This document shows positions 1-11,894 of a stretch of DNA of 64,000 nucleotides, piece by piece (the first letter of the stretch is position 1; each line of letters begins with the position of its first letter). The position numbers and the translations under genes are program-made. Under the pieces are notes generated by a model that saw only the letters and a program-made list of their open reading frames with translations, had not been told where the DNA came from and ran no database searches. This DNA comes from Taeniopygia guttata (taxonomy: Eukaryota > Chordata > Aves > Passeriformes > Estrildidae), in assembly GCF_048771995.1 (NCBI RefSeq), contig NC_133024.1, positions 25,064,001 through 25,128,000 on the forward strand, written 5' to 3'.

Positions 1-2227
1 ATGCTATTGTTTTGAACGCAATTATCTTTTACAAGGTTCTTCCAATCCACCTAATCATTTTTATCTTAATGTGCTTTTCCTTTCTACATTCTAACGTAAA
101 ATCCATTTCCTTTCAATTTACTTCAGATCTATCAGCATCCAGATTACTGTAACTTGGATGCACGGTAATTAAATGCGGTTTGTCTGACTAGACAGGCAGT
201 GAATGCTATTACAGCTTGTTTATGCTAGCAAGCATTGCAGGTTTCTCTGTGCCATCCCACCAGCATGGTTTAACCCTGCCCTAGAGAGTCTGTGTGCTAG
301 GCCATGTGCAAAGTTCACCATGCATTTGGTCCTTGGTTGATGGAGTGACATTGGTGATTAATGCTCCTTGGGTTTCAGATTCTGACATTTCAAAATATTC
401 ATCCCACTAGGATCTGCCTCAGTAGTTCAACCTGTGTCAGCTCCCACCTGAACCTCTCTTTCTAGTGGGGGCATATAAGAGGCTGCTGACAATATCTGCA
501 TGTTTAAAAAAGGATACAAGGGTTCTACCCTTTGGCTCTACAATGCAGCCTTGTGCTAGAATCCCTGTGCAACTGACAGGATTTGACCCTAGCCTTGGCT
601 CCATATGACACTCTGTATTCTGGGAGCTTGTTAAATATGTACTCTGAATCCCATTTCATCTTGTACTTTCACCTTTTGGATGCTACTGAGAAGCAAATTG
701 TGTGGTAGCAAGAGTCCTGGATGTCTTGAAATTATACAGAGGAGGTATGAATGTCTGTAGTTCAAGCACACACTGTAAATGCACCATTGAGAGGTGCTTT
801 AAGAATGATTCAAGAAAAGGTCAAGTGAGGTAAATTCACCTTTACAGAGTAAGGTTCAAATTGGTTCAAATCTTGGATACTGTTACAAAGCAAATGGAGT
901 AGGAAAGTTTTGTGCTAATTTACTTTGCACATTGTCAGGAGATACTTCATGGGTCAAGAAAGCTAGGAGGTCTCCCTTAGAAATACTTTGGCACTGATGA
1001 GCCTTGTGTGGGGAACACTGAACTGGGAGAGACAAGGGCCTTGCTCTACAGTTTTTAAAGACACTTTCTTTGAAAGCAATGCTTTCTCTGATAGAGCCTT
1101 TCTCTGATAGAGCCTGATATGCCTTTGAGACAGTCATATGATTACATACAGCAAAGTGACTTTAGCATTTAAAGATAATTTCTGAATCTCTGGATCCTTT
1201 TTGTGTTCTGTGTCCCCATCAATAGAACGGGGTGAGTGCCCTCAAACCACCTTTGAAGACTTTCTTCCTAGCTGGTCAGCAATGCCTGGCTCATACAGGA
1301 GGTGGCCTCTGGCCACAAGATGTAAGGTGCTCTGTACTGGGATTTTCTGAATGACTGCATATGGGGTCTGAGGCTGGTTGTTTGGCTGAGACACCTTTGA
1401 TCATCCAAAGAAGCCCCAGTGGGATGAGCTTTGAAGATGATTGTCCATTACCCTCATAGTTCATGTAAACCACTATTTTCACTCCTCCCTCTCTTTGTTA
1501 GCATTTTAACTTTCCCTTCATTTTCCTTGTTTCTTCTTAATTTTTGAGGTTTGAATCTAAAGTATGTCAAAATTTGCTAGGTTTTGATACCCACAGTAAT
1601 TTAATCTAAACTCTTCAAGTCTCTCAGCAGTCCTTTCTTGTTTCAAACACTTTGCTAGATCAATATTATTTAAGGTCTCCAGAGCTTTGATCTTCTTAGG
1701 GCAATTCAAGCAAGATAAGAAGTTGTGACCCTCACTAATAGGACCTACGTGTTCAGAAGGCAGTCCTGTCAAAGTAAAGTCTGAAAAATATGTCAGTACT
1801 AGGAGACTGGGGCTGAATTCAAGGCAGACCCCATCCTACATTTGACCATCCTACCATACCATGATTATCTTTGGGATCTTTCTTAGGATTGTTACTCTGG
1901 TGACAATCATAAGTAACTCCTCTGAGATCATAGGACTGCTGTAAGCTTACCTTTATGTGTTTGACATCAAACTCCAACCTTTTGACTTTCAGAAAAACCA
2001 CATTTGTTATGTTTATTGCCCCAGGGAGCAAGACCTCCTGTCTGCCTCCACCCCCCTGCCCCCCCCCCCACCCTTCCCATCTAAAAGATTATATTTATCT
2101 TGGCACATTGGCCCACTGAGGACTCACCTTACAGATAGCTTTTGTGGACAGCTTTTGTGTTCAGGTCCAAAGAGACCAAGGCTTGAAAGATGTTGGCATC
2201 TCTCAAAGATCTATTTCCTTCAGATCA
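1..2227. other. Non-coding DNA in the NHLH2 3' flank
   Basis: No gene is recognised here. Open frames are all under 100 codons, contain no known domain and lack convincing splice or codon signals. A short C-rich run lies at 2051-2073. CASQ2 is expected further left from the human gene order, but I found none of its conserved exon motifs (such as the GLNFPTYDGKDRV stretch) in any frame. Confidence 0.6.
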
Positions 2228-3190
2228 TGAAGATGGAGACTGAACCAGTCTGAAAATCCATCTATCCCAACATCCCAGTGCAAATGGGAGCCAAAGCAGA
2301 TGCCTAGGGAATATAACAATAGCAGAGGTCTATATGATACTTCCTGCTAGAGGTCTGCTGTCCTTCAGCCATTTGTGGTTTGAGGAGAGCCTGAATTGGG
2401 AGGAACTTCTACACATTTAAAAATCCTCAGCAGATTTCTATTTTGTGAGCTTCTGTCCTTGAACTTGTATAACATTTTTGCTTTCACAACATCCCGAGGA
2501 AGGAGTTCCACAGTTTTACTGCACATGGTGTGACAAGACACCTCCATTTGTTTGTTTTGAGCCTGGCATCCAACAGTTTCATTTGACGCCTCCTGTTATC
2601 AAATTATATTGGATGAGACAGGGAACAACTGATCCCTCTCCACCATTCTGTTATTAACTGGGATATGATGGCTTTCTGTAAAATCATTGCTGGCTCAGTC
2701 CTTTTCACTTAGTCATTTACTGCATGGAATAGCTTCCATGCTTTGTATTACCCTTGCTACCATTCTCAGATGCTTTTGGACTTTTACTTTGTTTTTACTG
2801 AGAATGAACCAGAGCCGAACATAGAATTTGGGATATAGACTTTGGTTTTATGCAATGATATAATGATGATCTCTGCCTTGCTCTCTACCTGTTCTGTTCT
2901 GTTCTCTCAATGGTGATAATAATATCTTACATTTCATTTTCTTTTTCCATGACATGAAGACCCAAGCTGATGTTATCATGAAGCAATATATCATAGCTAC
3001 AAGATCTTGCCTCTGAGCTTTGCTCAGGACTGATCAGTTACATGTGAAGTTAGAAATGTCCTTCCCTGCATGCATCACCTTATCACTTTATTTAGATTGA
3101 ATTTCTTGTGCTATTTTATCAGTCTCACACATTCCTTCTGCAATTTTTCATGGTCAGTCCTTGTCTTTATTATCTTGAATAACAAAAGTC
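2228..3190 (-). mobile_element. Ancient amniote-type CR1 LINE 3' fragment
   Basis: Read on the minus strand, this stretch follows the 3' end of the CR1 type that is abundant in turtles and crocodilians. Features in order on the plus strand: the 'gactgaaccagtctgaaaa' block near 2238 (equivalent of the 'ggtcagaccaaaggtccat' end); the 'caacatcccgaggaaggagt' block at about 2488; the 'tttgtttgttttgagcctg' block at about 2548; a 'gggatatgatggctttctgt' block at about 2660; and the 'aagatcttgcctctgagc' block at about 3001. The copy is heavily diverged with small gaps, so it looks very old. Only a 60-residue open remnant of the reverse-transcriptase 3' region remains (2365-2547). The family call is from memory of the consensus, and the ends are approximate. 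Confidence 0.78.
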
Positions 3191-3395
3191 CAATACAGCT
3201 TTGTGGCGCCATCCTGTAGGAATAATTTCTGGGATAGTGTTGAAGCTGTCTTAAATCTTGAAATGGCTTAAATGCTCAGAAGACCCTTGGTATGGGGAAT
3301 ATTTGGTCTGATATGTGGGAAAGAGTTGTCTTTGAATGCTGTGACTACACACAGTGGAATCCTGCTTTCTCCTGCTCTGCTCTGTTCTGCATCTC

Positions 3396-3913
<518 letters not shown>

Positions 3914-6900
3914 ATTGCTGAGCTGTAGTCCTAGGCTTTGCAAATCTTTCTGCCACTTCTAGACAGAGAATTGTTTTAAAAAAGGAGACAGAGAATTTCT
4001 CTGGAGGATAGATGTTATATGACAAACCTCTTGTCTTTTGGTCCTTGAAAAAATGTTACTGTGCCAGTCCATCCCTCTGACCTATAGTTGTGGTGATCTC
4101 TCCTAAGTAGCTTTGAATGTCTAGTTAACAACTCCTTCCAGTTCCCTTGGTGCCTGGTTCCTGTCTGTTCCTGGACTGAACTCGCTTTTAACCCCCGAGC
4201 AAGCTGCTCCTTCTGACTTTGCTGGAGCATCTTCTGCCCATCCAGCAATCCCATACCAGCAGCTCTACCCAGCTGCTCATATCCTTCTCCTTTCTCACAC
4301 TTCCTGCTGCCATCTCTTCCTGTGTTTGCTGCCTGCCTTTTCAGATGCTTTTTGTTCCTCATTATGCCCTGGTGTAGGCCTCAGGTTCATATGTACATCC
4401 CACCACCCTCATGGAAAATCATTTATGTTATGCCCAGATGCTGATTGATGAGGCTCCTCCACCTATGTGACCTGGGTTCTGCCATTAATTCATTCCATGC
4501 TGCTTTTGCTTTGATTTAAGTACTCCTAATGGCACCTTTTTTCATGTCTTCTTCTGAATCTCCTCTGAATTCTCCCCAAATTTCTTCTCTGATTTTGTTT
4601 TAGTGAGGAACAGCAGAACAACTGTCATCTGTTGCTTTTCAAGTGACTCCATGCACAGCCACTCTGAGAGCAATCATTGTATACATCAATATCTGTGTGC
4701 CCTCATATCTAGGAAAGTTAGGGACGCAAAAACAAGGTGGGGGTTGAGGTGGAATAGATGGGGGTCTTTTATTAATTTGCTAGGAATGCCTTAAGCAAAT
4801 AAGTGAGTTTGAGAAGTGTAAGTTCTGTAACATCAGCTCTCTCAGATCAGTTGAGTAGAAGTCTGCATGGATGAGAAGTGAGACACCAGCCCTGAGCTGG
4901 AGCACCAAGCAGCTCCCTGTGAGAGCAAGGACTGGCTCCACTGCAGGACATGGGCTGCTGGGGTGGCAGAGGAGCAGGACCACCTCTGCATAGCTGTGCC
5001 TCTCTCAGGGACCTTGAAGGGCAGGGTGGCTGTGGGAAGGGGAGGGGTGCAGGAGCAGCTGTGAGACCTGGGCTGTGAGGACTTGGTGGAGAACAGTGGT
5101 GGGCAGAGGAGCCTGCTCTGAACGAACAGAGGAGGTGACATTCAAAGAGCACAGCCGTAAGCTGAGAAAAACAGTAACTTTGTGCCTGCACTTGTGTCTG
5201 AAAGCGGACAGGGTCTGAGTTCTCTTTCATTTTGAGCCTGAGTTATTCCAGCCCAGTGACTCAATTTATTTCTGTCTCTACTCCTGACATTTCTCTTTCA
5301 GGTGTCTGCTGCATGGTTTTGGGTGGGGCTGTGGGCTGGGGTGACTCATGTTTTCAAGCTCTTATCGGCATCAGTATGATGTTCTGCTTTTCTTTTCTGT
5401 CGTACGGCATCCCGCTCCCCTCCCCTTCCTCCCCTCCCTCTGCCGGCTCCCAGAGGAGGCGACAGACGGTCCTGTAATTTGGTTCCATTCGCTCGACTGG
5501 AGCAACACCTGCCCCCCTCTCTGGGGACAGGAGGGTCTCATCCCAAACCGTGCAAGGAGCCAAAGATGAATCTGAAGCTCACATGCAAATAGAGCTCAGG
5601 ATAAAACAACATGGCCATTCTGGGCAGGAAAGGCAAAATCCGTCACCAGGGGAAGAGGCAGGAAAAACGAAATCGGCTCTGAAGAAATAAATAAGAAGTG
5701 CCAGGAGATCGCCTTTTCCTTTTGGGTTGGTTGCTATTGTGGTTATTGATCTGTCCCACCCTGGAGAATAAACTGAGAGTACTGAAAAATAATGGCTGAT
5801 ATTAGAACACATTTATTCACCCTAAAAGAACTGGGTTAATTGGGTTACGGGATGGCTAGATGGATAGATATGTGAAGAGATAGATAGAATGTCTCTGCTA
5901 TTTCTTCACAGCTATATAATGGGAAAGATCCATTTCTTTGTTGAGTTTCATATACAATATCCTCTTCAGCTCCCAACCCCCCATCTCTTCTCAAACACAC
6001 ACACATTCCCTTTGCTAGAAGTACAATAAAGATATCAAATCACATCCAAGGCCCTCAGAATTTATCTGCTGTAAGCATCAGTGGTCATATCCTACCTGGT
6101 TCAAACACTTTTTAACACAAACAGTAAGACACAACTTTTGGCTGGAGAGTAATGTGATCCTGAATGCACAGCACCACGCACTTTGCCGACAGTGATGGTC
6201 TATGCATAGAAATTCTTCCTTTTGTATGTGCATATGTAATAGCAGGATAAATTCAAGTCTATATTTTGGAATATTTTGTGCTTGAGATCTTTTAATCTTT
6301 TAGGAAACTGTATGATACTGAGATACAGTTCCCCCTTAGCTGTACAGTCCTGTCAAAACCATTATGTTTATTTGGAGGAGTTACTTTTGGCTTGCTGTCT
6401 GTCCTCGTTTGCTGTATCAGGGTCAGGATCTGTTCCCAGGGTTCAGATGAATGCATTAGCTGCCCTGCTTCCTAATGATACCATGTGAGTGTGTGTTGCA
6501 CTGTGTCCCTGTGAGTCCATATAGGCCTGAAAATGTGTCTTTAATAGGCGTTATAGCCCAATGTTAGCATGCATTGGATATCCCTTGTACTGGGATATTC
6601 TAGGTTTACCTATTAGAGCTACTTGCTCTCTGTGAATGCTGGAGGTTTCCATTCAATGTTTTATATATTTTATATAATGTTTTAAATGTTTTATATATTG
6701 TATTCAGTTCAAGCCTAAAGTCCCTCTTTTAGAGTCAGCTAAGGGTCCAGAGGCAGTGCTCTGCCTTCACTGTCTGAGTGTGCTTTCTTTCGTGGTTTGT
6801 AGAATGAGCTTCTCTTCAGTTGTGAAAGAAAGGTATCTGAATGTAGCTAAAATACCAGGAAATATTAACCGTGTCTCTTCCCTTCCCGTTTTTGTAATGG

Positions 6901-8984
6901 CTGAGTGTGACATAAACTTCCATTCAGCAATTCCAACCCCATTCTTCCTATAGCATTGTTATTCAAGGTCATTCATTCCTTTATTGCTGAGGGAACATAG
7001 ACATAGGCAAACTTTGATTATATAATTAGACTTTATTGCTATCTAACCCAGACTTGCAATGAGATGGAGTTAAATTTGTTTACCCATTCTTCATAAATCC
7101 AGACTTCTGAGCACTTAGCCATGCAGCCTTGTTTTTTGCATGGGCCTTGTAGCTTGTGCATACTACTCAGCTCCTTAAGAATAAAAAAAAAAAAAAAGGT
7201 GTGGAATGTGGTAGCAAAACCTACATTCTGTTTTCAACACTTATCAACTGCTAGATGAGAATGAGCTTCCTTCTTGTTGCCAACAGGAAAAATAGAAGTA
7301 ATTGGGGTGATGTTATGTTGGGGACAGGATTTAAACAGGGTGTTGAGTATACGAAAGTGAGACAGGACTTGTAGGAAAAAGCAATTTCTTCCATCAGATA
7401 AAACTTGGGAAGAAAAGCACATCTCTTCAGGTTAAGTGCCCTGACCCTTTTGCAGGTTAAACTTGAGATCTGACCCTTTGGACACCACCAAAAGCAAAAC
7501 CCTTGCTGCTCTGTGTCTGAGTGCAGTCAGGCTCTCTGTTGTCTCAGGGATGGTAAAAATGGAAAAGCCCACAGATTTTCTGACTTCCTGAGCCTGTTTC
7601 CACACATCTCCACGCTGTGCTCCTCTTTGCTCACAACACAGCAACCTTTCTGGCTTATTACTTGGGCACAGGATCACGTGGCTGGGAACCTGAGACTCAA
7701 GCATTATCTCAACCTGTGCCTCTGACATGTGTGCGAGACCCCCAGAAGGGGAAGTGAGGCCAGGGGGAATGTGGGGTTGACACCTACGACTGCCAGTGAC
7801 TGCAGCCATCAGGTGTTGCAGAGCACTCTCTTTCCCTAAAATAGGCATTCCCAATGGTTAAGAAGGAAATAATAGGTTTATTTTTTTATTAACTAAGTCC
7901 TCCCAAATGCTGGTAGCATAAAAGCTTTTTGGATGGCAGGATTTATAATATCACTCAGGCAATTACATCAAACTCCACACAGTGCCCTGATATTGAACCT
8001 AAGAAACAAACCTGTCCCAAAGGAAGCCAACTCTAAAGTTGGTGGAGTTATTTCAGCCCTGAAATGCAGGATTTGAAACCTGTGCATTGAACTACCAAAC
8101 CAGTGTGTGCTCCCTTGGGACATGGCAAGCATGTATTTGTAGGAAATGGAATTAACAGTCTCTCTGACAGGTTTTCTGCATGGAGCTTTTCAGCTGGTCA
8201 AGACCACACTTAATTAAATCGCTGTGCAAAGTGGCAGCCATAAAAATGGGGTAGAGGGGAGGGTTTTATCTCTCCAGCAAGTAAGAATGGATGATGCAGC
8301 CACCAGAGTCAATGGCAGTATTCAAATTATAGGTAAAATTAACCCCTTGTGGGAAACGAAGAAAGGGTTTAATAAATGAAACAGTGTCACATTACTCAGG
8401 TAATAACCTGTCTGCCATTGAGTCTGTAGTATCTGTTCCATGTTTCAAATGACAAGATTTGGCAATTGAAGCCTTGTATGAAAGATAATGATTGAGGTTT
8501 TCTAAAATAGGGAAAGGGCACAAGATTTTTCTTTGGTTTCAGTAGAATAAGACCTGGCCAGAGAGGGATCAAAGCTGAATTTAAACAAGAGAAAGAAAAC
8601 CCAGTGCACTCAGGCAGGACACAACACATACATTTGGGTGGCAAAGCCAGACATTTCCAAGAGTCAGGTAGCAAAACAGGTGCTTGCAAGCATCAGATTG
8701 GATTATACAGCTTGAACTTTGGAACATGTGACCAGATGCCAGTCATGATGAGACTGGGAGAAAGTGACAACAAGGGTGCTGTGTCTCCTTTGCATTTGGG
8801 CAGGGCAGCCAGCTGAGAGCGGCTGGAGCAGGGGAGCTGTGGTGGAGGGACTGCAGTCCAAGTCTCCCTAGGAAGAGGCAGGTAACCTGTTGAAGCTTCC
8901 CACACACTTGAGAAGCCTTTGCAATCCTTATTCATAAGGACATCTCATGTCTGTCTTACAGAAGGACCAACAGGGAAAAATAAT
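3914..8984. other. Intergenic DNA downstream of NHLH2
   Basis: No gene is recognised. A 140-codon minus frame at 7432-7854 has no known domain and no flanking gene signals. There is a 15-16 base A run at about 7182-7197, and a GC-richer block at about 4860-5560 with many short overlapping open frames. The 5380-5830 part is listed separately as a possible regulatory block. Confidence 0.55.
5380..5830. promoter_or_regulatory. Possible conserved non-coding block 3' of NHLH2
   Basis: This stretch differs from its surroundings. It has a pyrimidine-rich run (about 5408-5450), scattered CpGs, an exact POU octamer ATGCAAAT at 5583-5590, and an AT-rich tail with homeobox-like ATTA/TAAT cores. It has no coding potential. 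It lies about 3-4 kb beyond the NHLH2 polyadenylation site, where enhancers of developmental bHLH genes are common. Function is inferred from composition and motifs alone. Confidence 0.25.
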
Positions 8985-8999
8985 TAGGAAAAAACAGCT

Positions 9000-9018
9000 T
9001 TTATTTGATACTTTTATT
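9000..9018 (-). terminator. NHLH2: Tandem polyadenylation signals of NHLH2
   Basis: On the minus strand AATAAA occurs twice, at 9013-9018 and 9000-9005, 13 bases apart. Cleavage would be expected 10-30 bases further, at about 8970-8990. The sequence after that on the minus strand is T/GT-rich (around 8945-8970), as expected of a downstream element. Confidence 0.7.
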
Positions 9019-9628
9019 TATATGCAAAACAGCTCACCATTCATGAGAGATATGAAAAACGCATCAGATAGAAACCAGATTTATCTATTTTCACTACAAA
9101 ATATTGCATTATATAAAGCAACATAGACACACAAAAAAACCCTGAAAAAGACTAAAATCTTTGGATAGCAGATGTGTTTTTTTTCTTTTTCTCTTTTGTC
9201 CCTAAAATGCGCTTCTTGTTTTAAGAGATTCACAGCAAAGAACATGAAACATTTTCAGGTTATAGAATTTTTTTGGTTGTCACAAAGGAAAGCAGTCCTG
9301 GATTTACTTTTCTTTCTTTTTTTTTTCTTTTTTTTTTAGGAAAAAATGTCCTTTCCTAAAAATATACCACACACATACACACCCACGCTCACTCCCACAC
9401 ACATGCATGTGTACACACACGCACATATACACCCACAAAGAAACTACTTCCCTTATAAACGATTTTCAAAGTACTCTTCAGACGCAACTATAGATCAGAA
9501 TAACAACAAGTTTTAAAAAAAGAAAAAACTCTCCTAGTTAAGTGCTAGTGGTTGTTGATCCCACACAAGGAAAAAAAGAAAAAGGTCAAGAACAAATGCC
9601 TTGATATATATAAAATATACTTATAAAC

Positions 9629-9650
9629 GGGGGGGGGGGGGGGGGGGGGG
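9629..9650. repeat. G22 homopolymer (C22 in the NHLH2 mRNA sense)
   Basis: Twenty-two consecutive G on the plus strand, within the NHLH2 3'UTR. In the transcript this is an uninterrupted C tract, the kind of sequence bound by poly(C)-binding proteins. The plus strand could fold as a G-quadruplex. Exact length is unreliable in such homopolymers. Confidence 0.95.
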
Positions 9651-9834
9651 TTGTGGTACACAAGTGCAATATAATTGGAGGGAAAAAATAAATTAAAAAG
9701 AAAATAAAATTAACACTGTATTGATCCCAACAAACACTCATAAAGTCAAACATAATATTCCACAGGAGAAAGTGTAAACACCCGACTATAGAAACCAATT
9801 GGCACGAAGTATCCAAAGTAAAATTGCCACCACT

Positions 9835-9900
9835 CTGAAAAATAAATAAATCTTGAAAAAAATAAATTGTCAACTCCTTCTACCATAAATAAAAAATAGT
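9835..9900 (-). promoter_or_regulatory. NHLH2: AU-rich element cluster in the NHLH2 3'UTR
   Basis: In the mRNA sense this contains overlapping ATTTA pentamers (ATTTATTTATTT at about 9840-9852) and further TTTATTTAT-like runs (about 9862-9895). Such elements are known to bind ELAV/Hu proteins or destabilising factors in neuronal mRNAs. The element is seen directly, and its function here is inferred. Confidence 0.5.
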
Positions 9901-10173
9901 TATTTTTAACTGCACCCATGGGTCACACGTTTAAGGTCACAAGTAGATGTTTTTGGATATATATAAAGGGGCACTTGACAGCCTGAAGAGACAATCCGGT
10001 TTTACACTTCTCTTCGAAAAGCGGGCTCTGGACCGGGCGGGAGCCCTCCGGGGGGAGCACAAGCAGCAGGGACCCCCCGGCCCGCCGCCCGCCCCGGGGA
10101 AGGCGCTGCCCGCCGCGGCCGGACCCGGGGCGGCGGGACTGGGGGTCCCGGGGCTCCGGGCGTCCGTCGGGCG

Positions 10174-10608
10174 CTACACGTCCAGCACGTGGTTGAGATA
10201 GGAGATATAGCAGATGGCGAGGCGCAGGATCTCGATCTTGGAGAGCTTCTTGTCGGGGGGCAGGGTGGGCAGCAGCTTGCGCAGCTCGGCGAAGGCCAGG
10301 TTGAAGGCCTCCACGCGGATCCGCTCACGCGTGGCGTGGGCCGAGCGGTACTTGGCCGTGGCGCGGCGCCGCCGGCGCTTCTCCTCCCGGCTCAGCGGCG
10401 GCGGGTGCAGCCCGGGCCGGCCCCCGCCGCGGCCCTCCCCGCCGCCGCCGCCGCCGCCCCGGCCCTCGCCGCCGCCGCCCTCGGCGGGCTCCGGGTCGGA
10501 GACGCAGCAGCTGAGCGCCTGGGCGTCCGCGCCGCCCAGGGACTCCGGGTCGGAGGGCGCCGAGGAGGGGTGGTCGGAGTCGGCAGCTTGGTCCGGGCTA
10601 AGCATCAT
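10174..10608 (-). CDS. NHLH2: NHLH2 (HEN2/NSCL2) bHLH transcription factor, complete single coding exon
   Basis: A 144-residue class II bHLH factor that acts in the nucleus, dimerises with E proteins and binds CANNTG E-boxes. In mammals NHLH2 acts in developing neurons, hypothalamic energy balance and GnRH neurons. The N-terminus [17 protein letters not shown] and the C-terminus [12 protein letters not shown] match mammalian NHLH2 as I remember it. NHLH1 is the nearest alternative, but the N-terminus favours NHLH2. Residues 73-98 form the basic region, with a five-arginine run at 78-82 and DNA-contact residues E95, R96 and R98. Helix 1 is about 99-113, the loop is LPTLPPDKK, and helix 2 is about 122-141. 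A glycine-rich segment (44-63) makes it about 9 residues longer than the 135-residue human protein. The start follows CCAAG. The whole reading frame lies in one exon, as in mammals. Confidence 0.97.
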   Translation of the reverse strand: MMLSPDQAADSDHPSSAPSDPESLGGADAQALSCCVSDPEPAEGGGGEGRGGGGGGGEGRGGGRPGLHPPPLSREEKRRRRRATAKYRSAHATRERIRVEAFNLAFAELRKLLPTLPPDKKLSKIEILRLAICYISYLNHVLDV

Positions 10609-10628
10609 CTTGGAGGGGGCGGAGGAGC

Positions 10629-10665
10629 CTTCCCGAGACAGAGAAGCAGAGAGAGCGGGTCAGGG
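10629..10665 (-). promoter_or_regulatory. NHLH2: Candidate splice acceptor of the NHLH2 coding exon
   Basis: On the minus strand a pyrimidine-rich tract (CGCTCTCTCTGCTTCTCTG, about 10637-10660) is followed by GGGAAG. The AG falls at 10630-10629, so the exon would begin at 10628 with a 20-base 5'UTR before the ATG. This fits an upstream non-coding exon joined to a coding exon. Without transcripts the site is a prediction. Confidence 0.45.
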
Positions 10666-11655
10666 CCCCGGCCCCGGGATACCGGGGCAAGGCGGGGAGC
10701 AGGGACACGGGCAGGACACGAGGGACATGCCGGTCCCCTCGCCCTGCCACTGGCTCCGGTACCGCCCGACCGCAGCAGGGGGAGAGCCGGGTGGACGAGT
10801 TGCGGCTCCTTCAGGGAGTACTAATGAGAGCAATATCGGGGATAAACGGTACCCCGTCATTTAACCATCCCTTCTCTAGCGTTTGACAGCAGCTTCTCTG
10901 GAATATACTTCCTGCCGTTATTCCCTGCGCTTCCTTGGGCGTTGAAAGAGGCCCAGAGAGCAATAGATTTTTTTTTTTTCAAGCAAGCTAATATCCAGCG
11001 TTTCAATAATATGGTGATTCCCCGCCCCCCTCCCCGTCCAGGCCCCCAATTTTAATATTGTCCTTTCTCGCCTGCCAGTTTCTGCTTAACTGTTTCTCTT
11101 TCGGAAACGCTCTATGGGATCCAGGCTACAGACATGATACTTTTAAATACACAGCTCAAGGATACACAAATATAACAAGGCCAGTGGGGAGATTTATTTC
11201 CCCATTCCCTACGGGATTCGATGTATCTGCTAGGCTCTCCCCTTCGCTCTTTTCTCTGTGCTACTTCTTTTTTTTTCTTTTTCTTTATTTCCTTTCCTGC
11301 TGCTAATCATACAGACAGTGATTTGCTGGTGATCAATTGGGAATGTTTGGAGAGTTTCCGTTTCCTAAGCGTCGGATTCAAAAAGAAACAAAACCTCAAA
11401 GCAGAGGCCGAACTTTTCCATCCCTTTAAATTTTCCCTCCTCTCCCCTCCCTGCGCGAAAAGAGGGGGAGGCTAAATAAATAAATAAATAAATTCGGACG
11501 TGCCTTTCAAAAGAAAATTGAATCGTATCTTCTTGCGGCCTCACAGAGCACCATCTGTCATGTAGACAGCAATACAAATCCGAGCGCGTCCGTGGACATG
11601 CCGGCATGTAATAAAACAATACATCAGGCAACTAGTGAATAACCTTGGACACAAA

Positions 11656-11684
11656 TGTATGTGTGTGTGTGCGTGCGTGTGTGC
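11656..11684. repeat. Short (TG)n microsatellite
   Basis: About 14 alternating TG/CG steps, seen directly, in the presumed NHLH2 intron. No function is apparent. Confidence 0.85.
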
Positions 11685-11835
11685 AGCTGGGGTGTCGAGC
11701 GAGGTGGGGAGCGAGCCCAGTGGAGGAGGGAACATCCCATCCTCCCTTCCCCGAATTAAGACTGCGAAGTATTTCCACATAAAGTTTCCAGGGAAAGTCC
11801 CAGTCGGGCCTCACACACGGCTGGGAAAAACAAAC

Positions 11836-11894
11836 TATTATTATTATTATTATTGTTGTTGTTGTTGTTGTTAACAATAATAATAATAATAAAA
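11836..11894. repeat. ATT/GTT trinucleotide array forming an inverted repeat
   Basis: A run of ATT units passes into GTT units and then into AAC-AAT units. The outer arms (ATTATTATTATTATTGTT and its reverse complement) can pair around a GTT-rich loop. It lies in the presumed NHLH2 intron, and all of this is seen directly. Confidence 0.85.

Larger units (their letters stand above)
8985..10173 (-). other. NHLH2: NHLH2 3' untranslated region
   Basis: This is AT-rich sequence running from the NHLH2 stop codon to two closely spaced AATAAA signals on the minus strand, giving a 3'UTR of about 1.2 kb. No other minus-strand AATAAA was seen inside it. It holds an AU-rich cluster (9835-9900), a 22-base homopolymer (9629-9650; C in the mRNA), imperfect CA/TG alternation (about 9365-9435) and several T-rich runs. 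The sharp change from about 80% GC coding sequence to AT-rich UTR lies near 10000. The extent is inferred from the signals, not from transcripts. Confidence 0.7.
10010..10830. promoter_or_regulatory. NHLH2: CpG island over the NHLH2 coding exon
   Basis: Very GC-rich, CpG-dense sequence covers the whole coding exon and about 200 bases upstream. The composition removes most stop codons, so several antisense and out-of-frame open frames of 100-216 codons overlap here without being genes. Confidence 0.9.

Noticed and set aside
7182-7197. A run preceded by AATAAA, possible retroposed 3' end
   Set aside because: No gene-derived or SINE body upstream and no target-site duplication was seen.
7432-7854. 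140-codon minus frame
   Set aside because: No recognisable domain, no splice or promoter context, and within chance length for this amount of sequence.
10189-10864. Plus-strand frames of 211 and 216 codons opposite NHLH2
   Set aside because: Antisense shadows of the GC-rich coding exon with Ala/Pro/Arg-rich composition and no domain.
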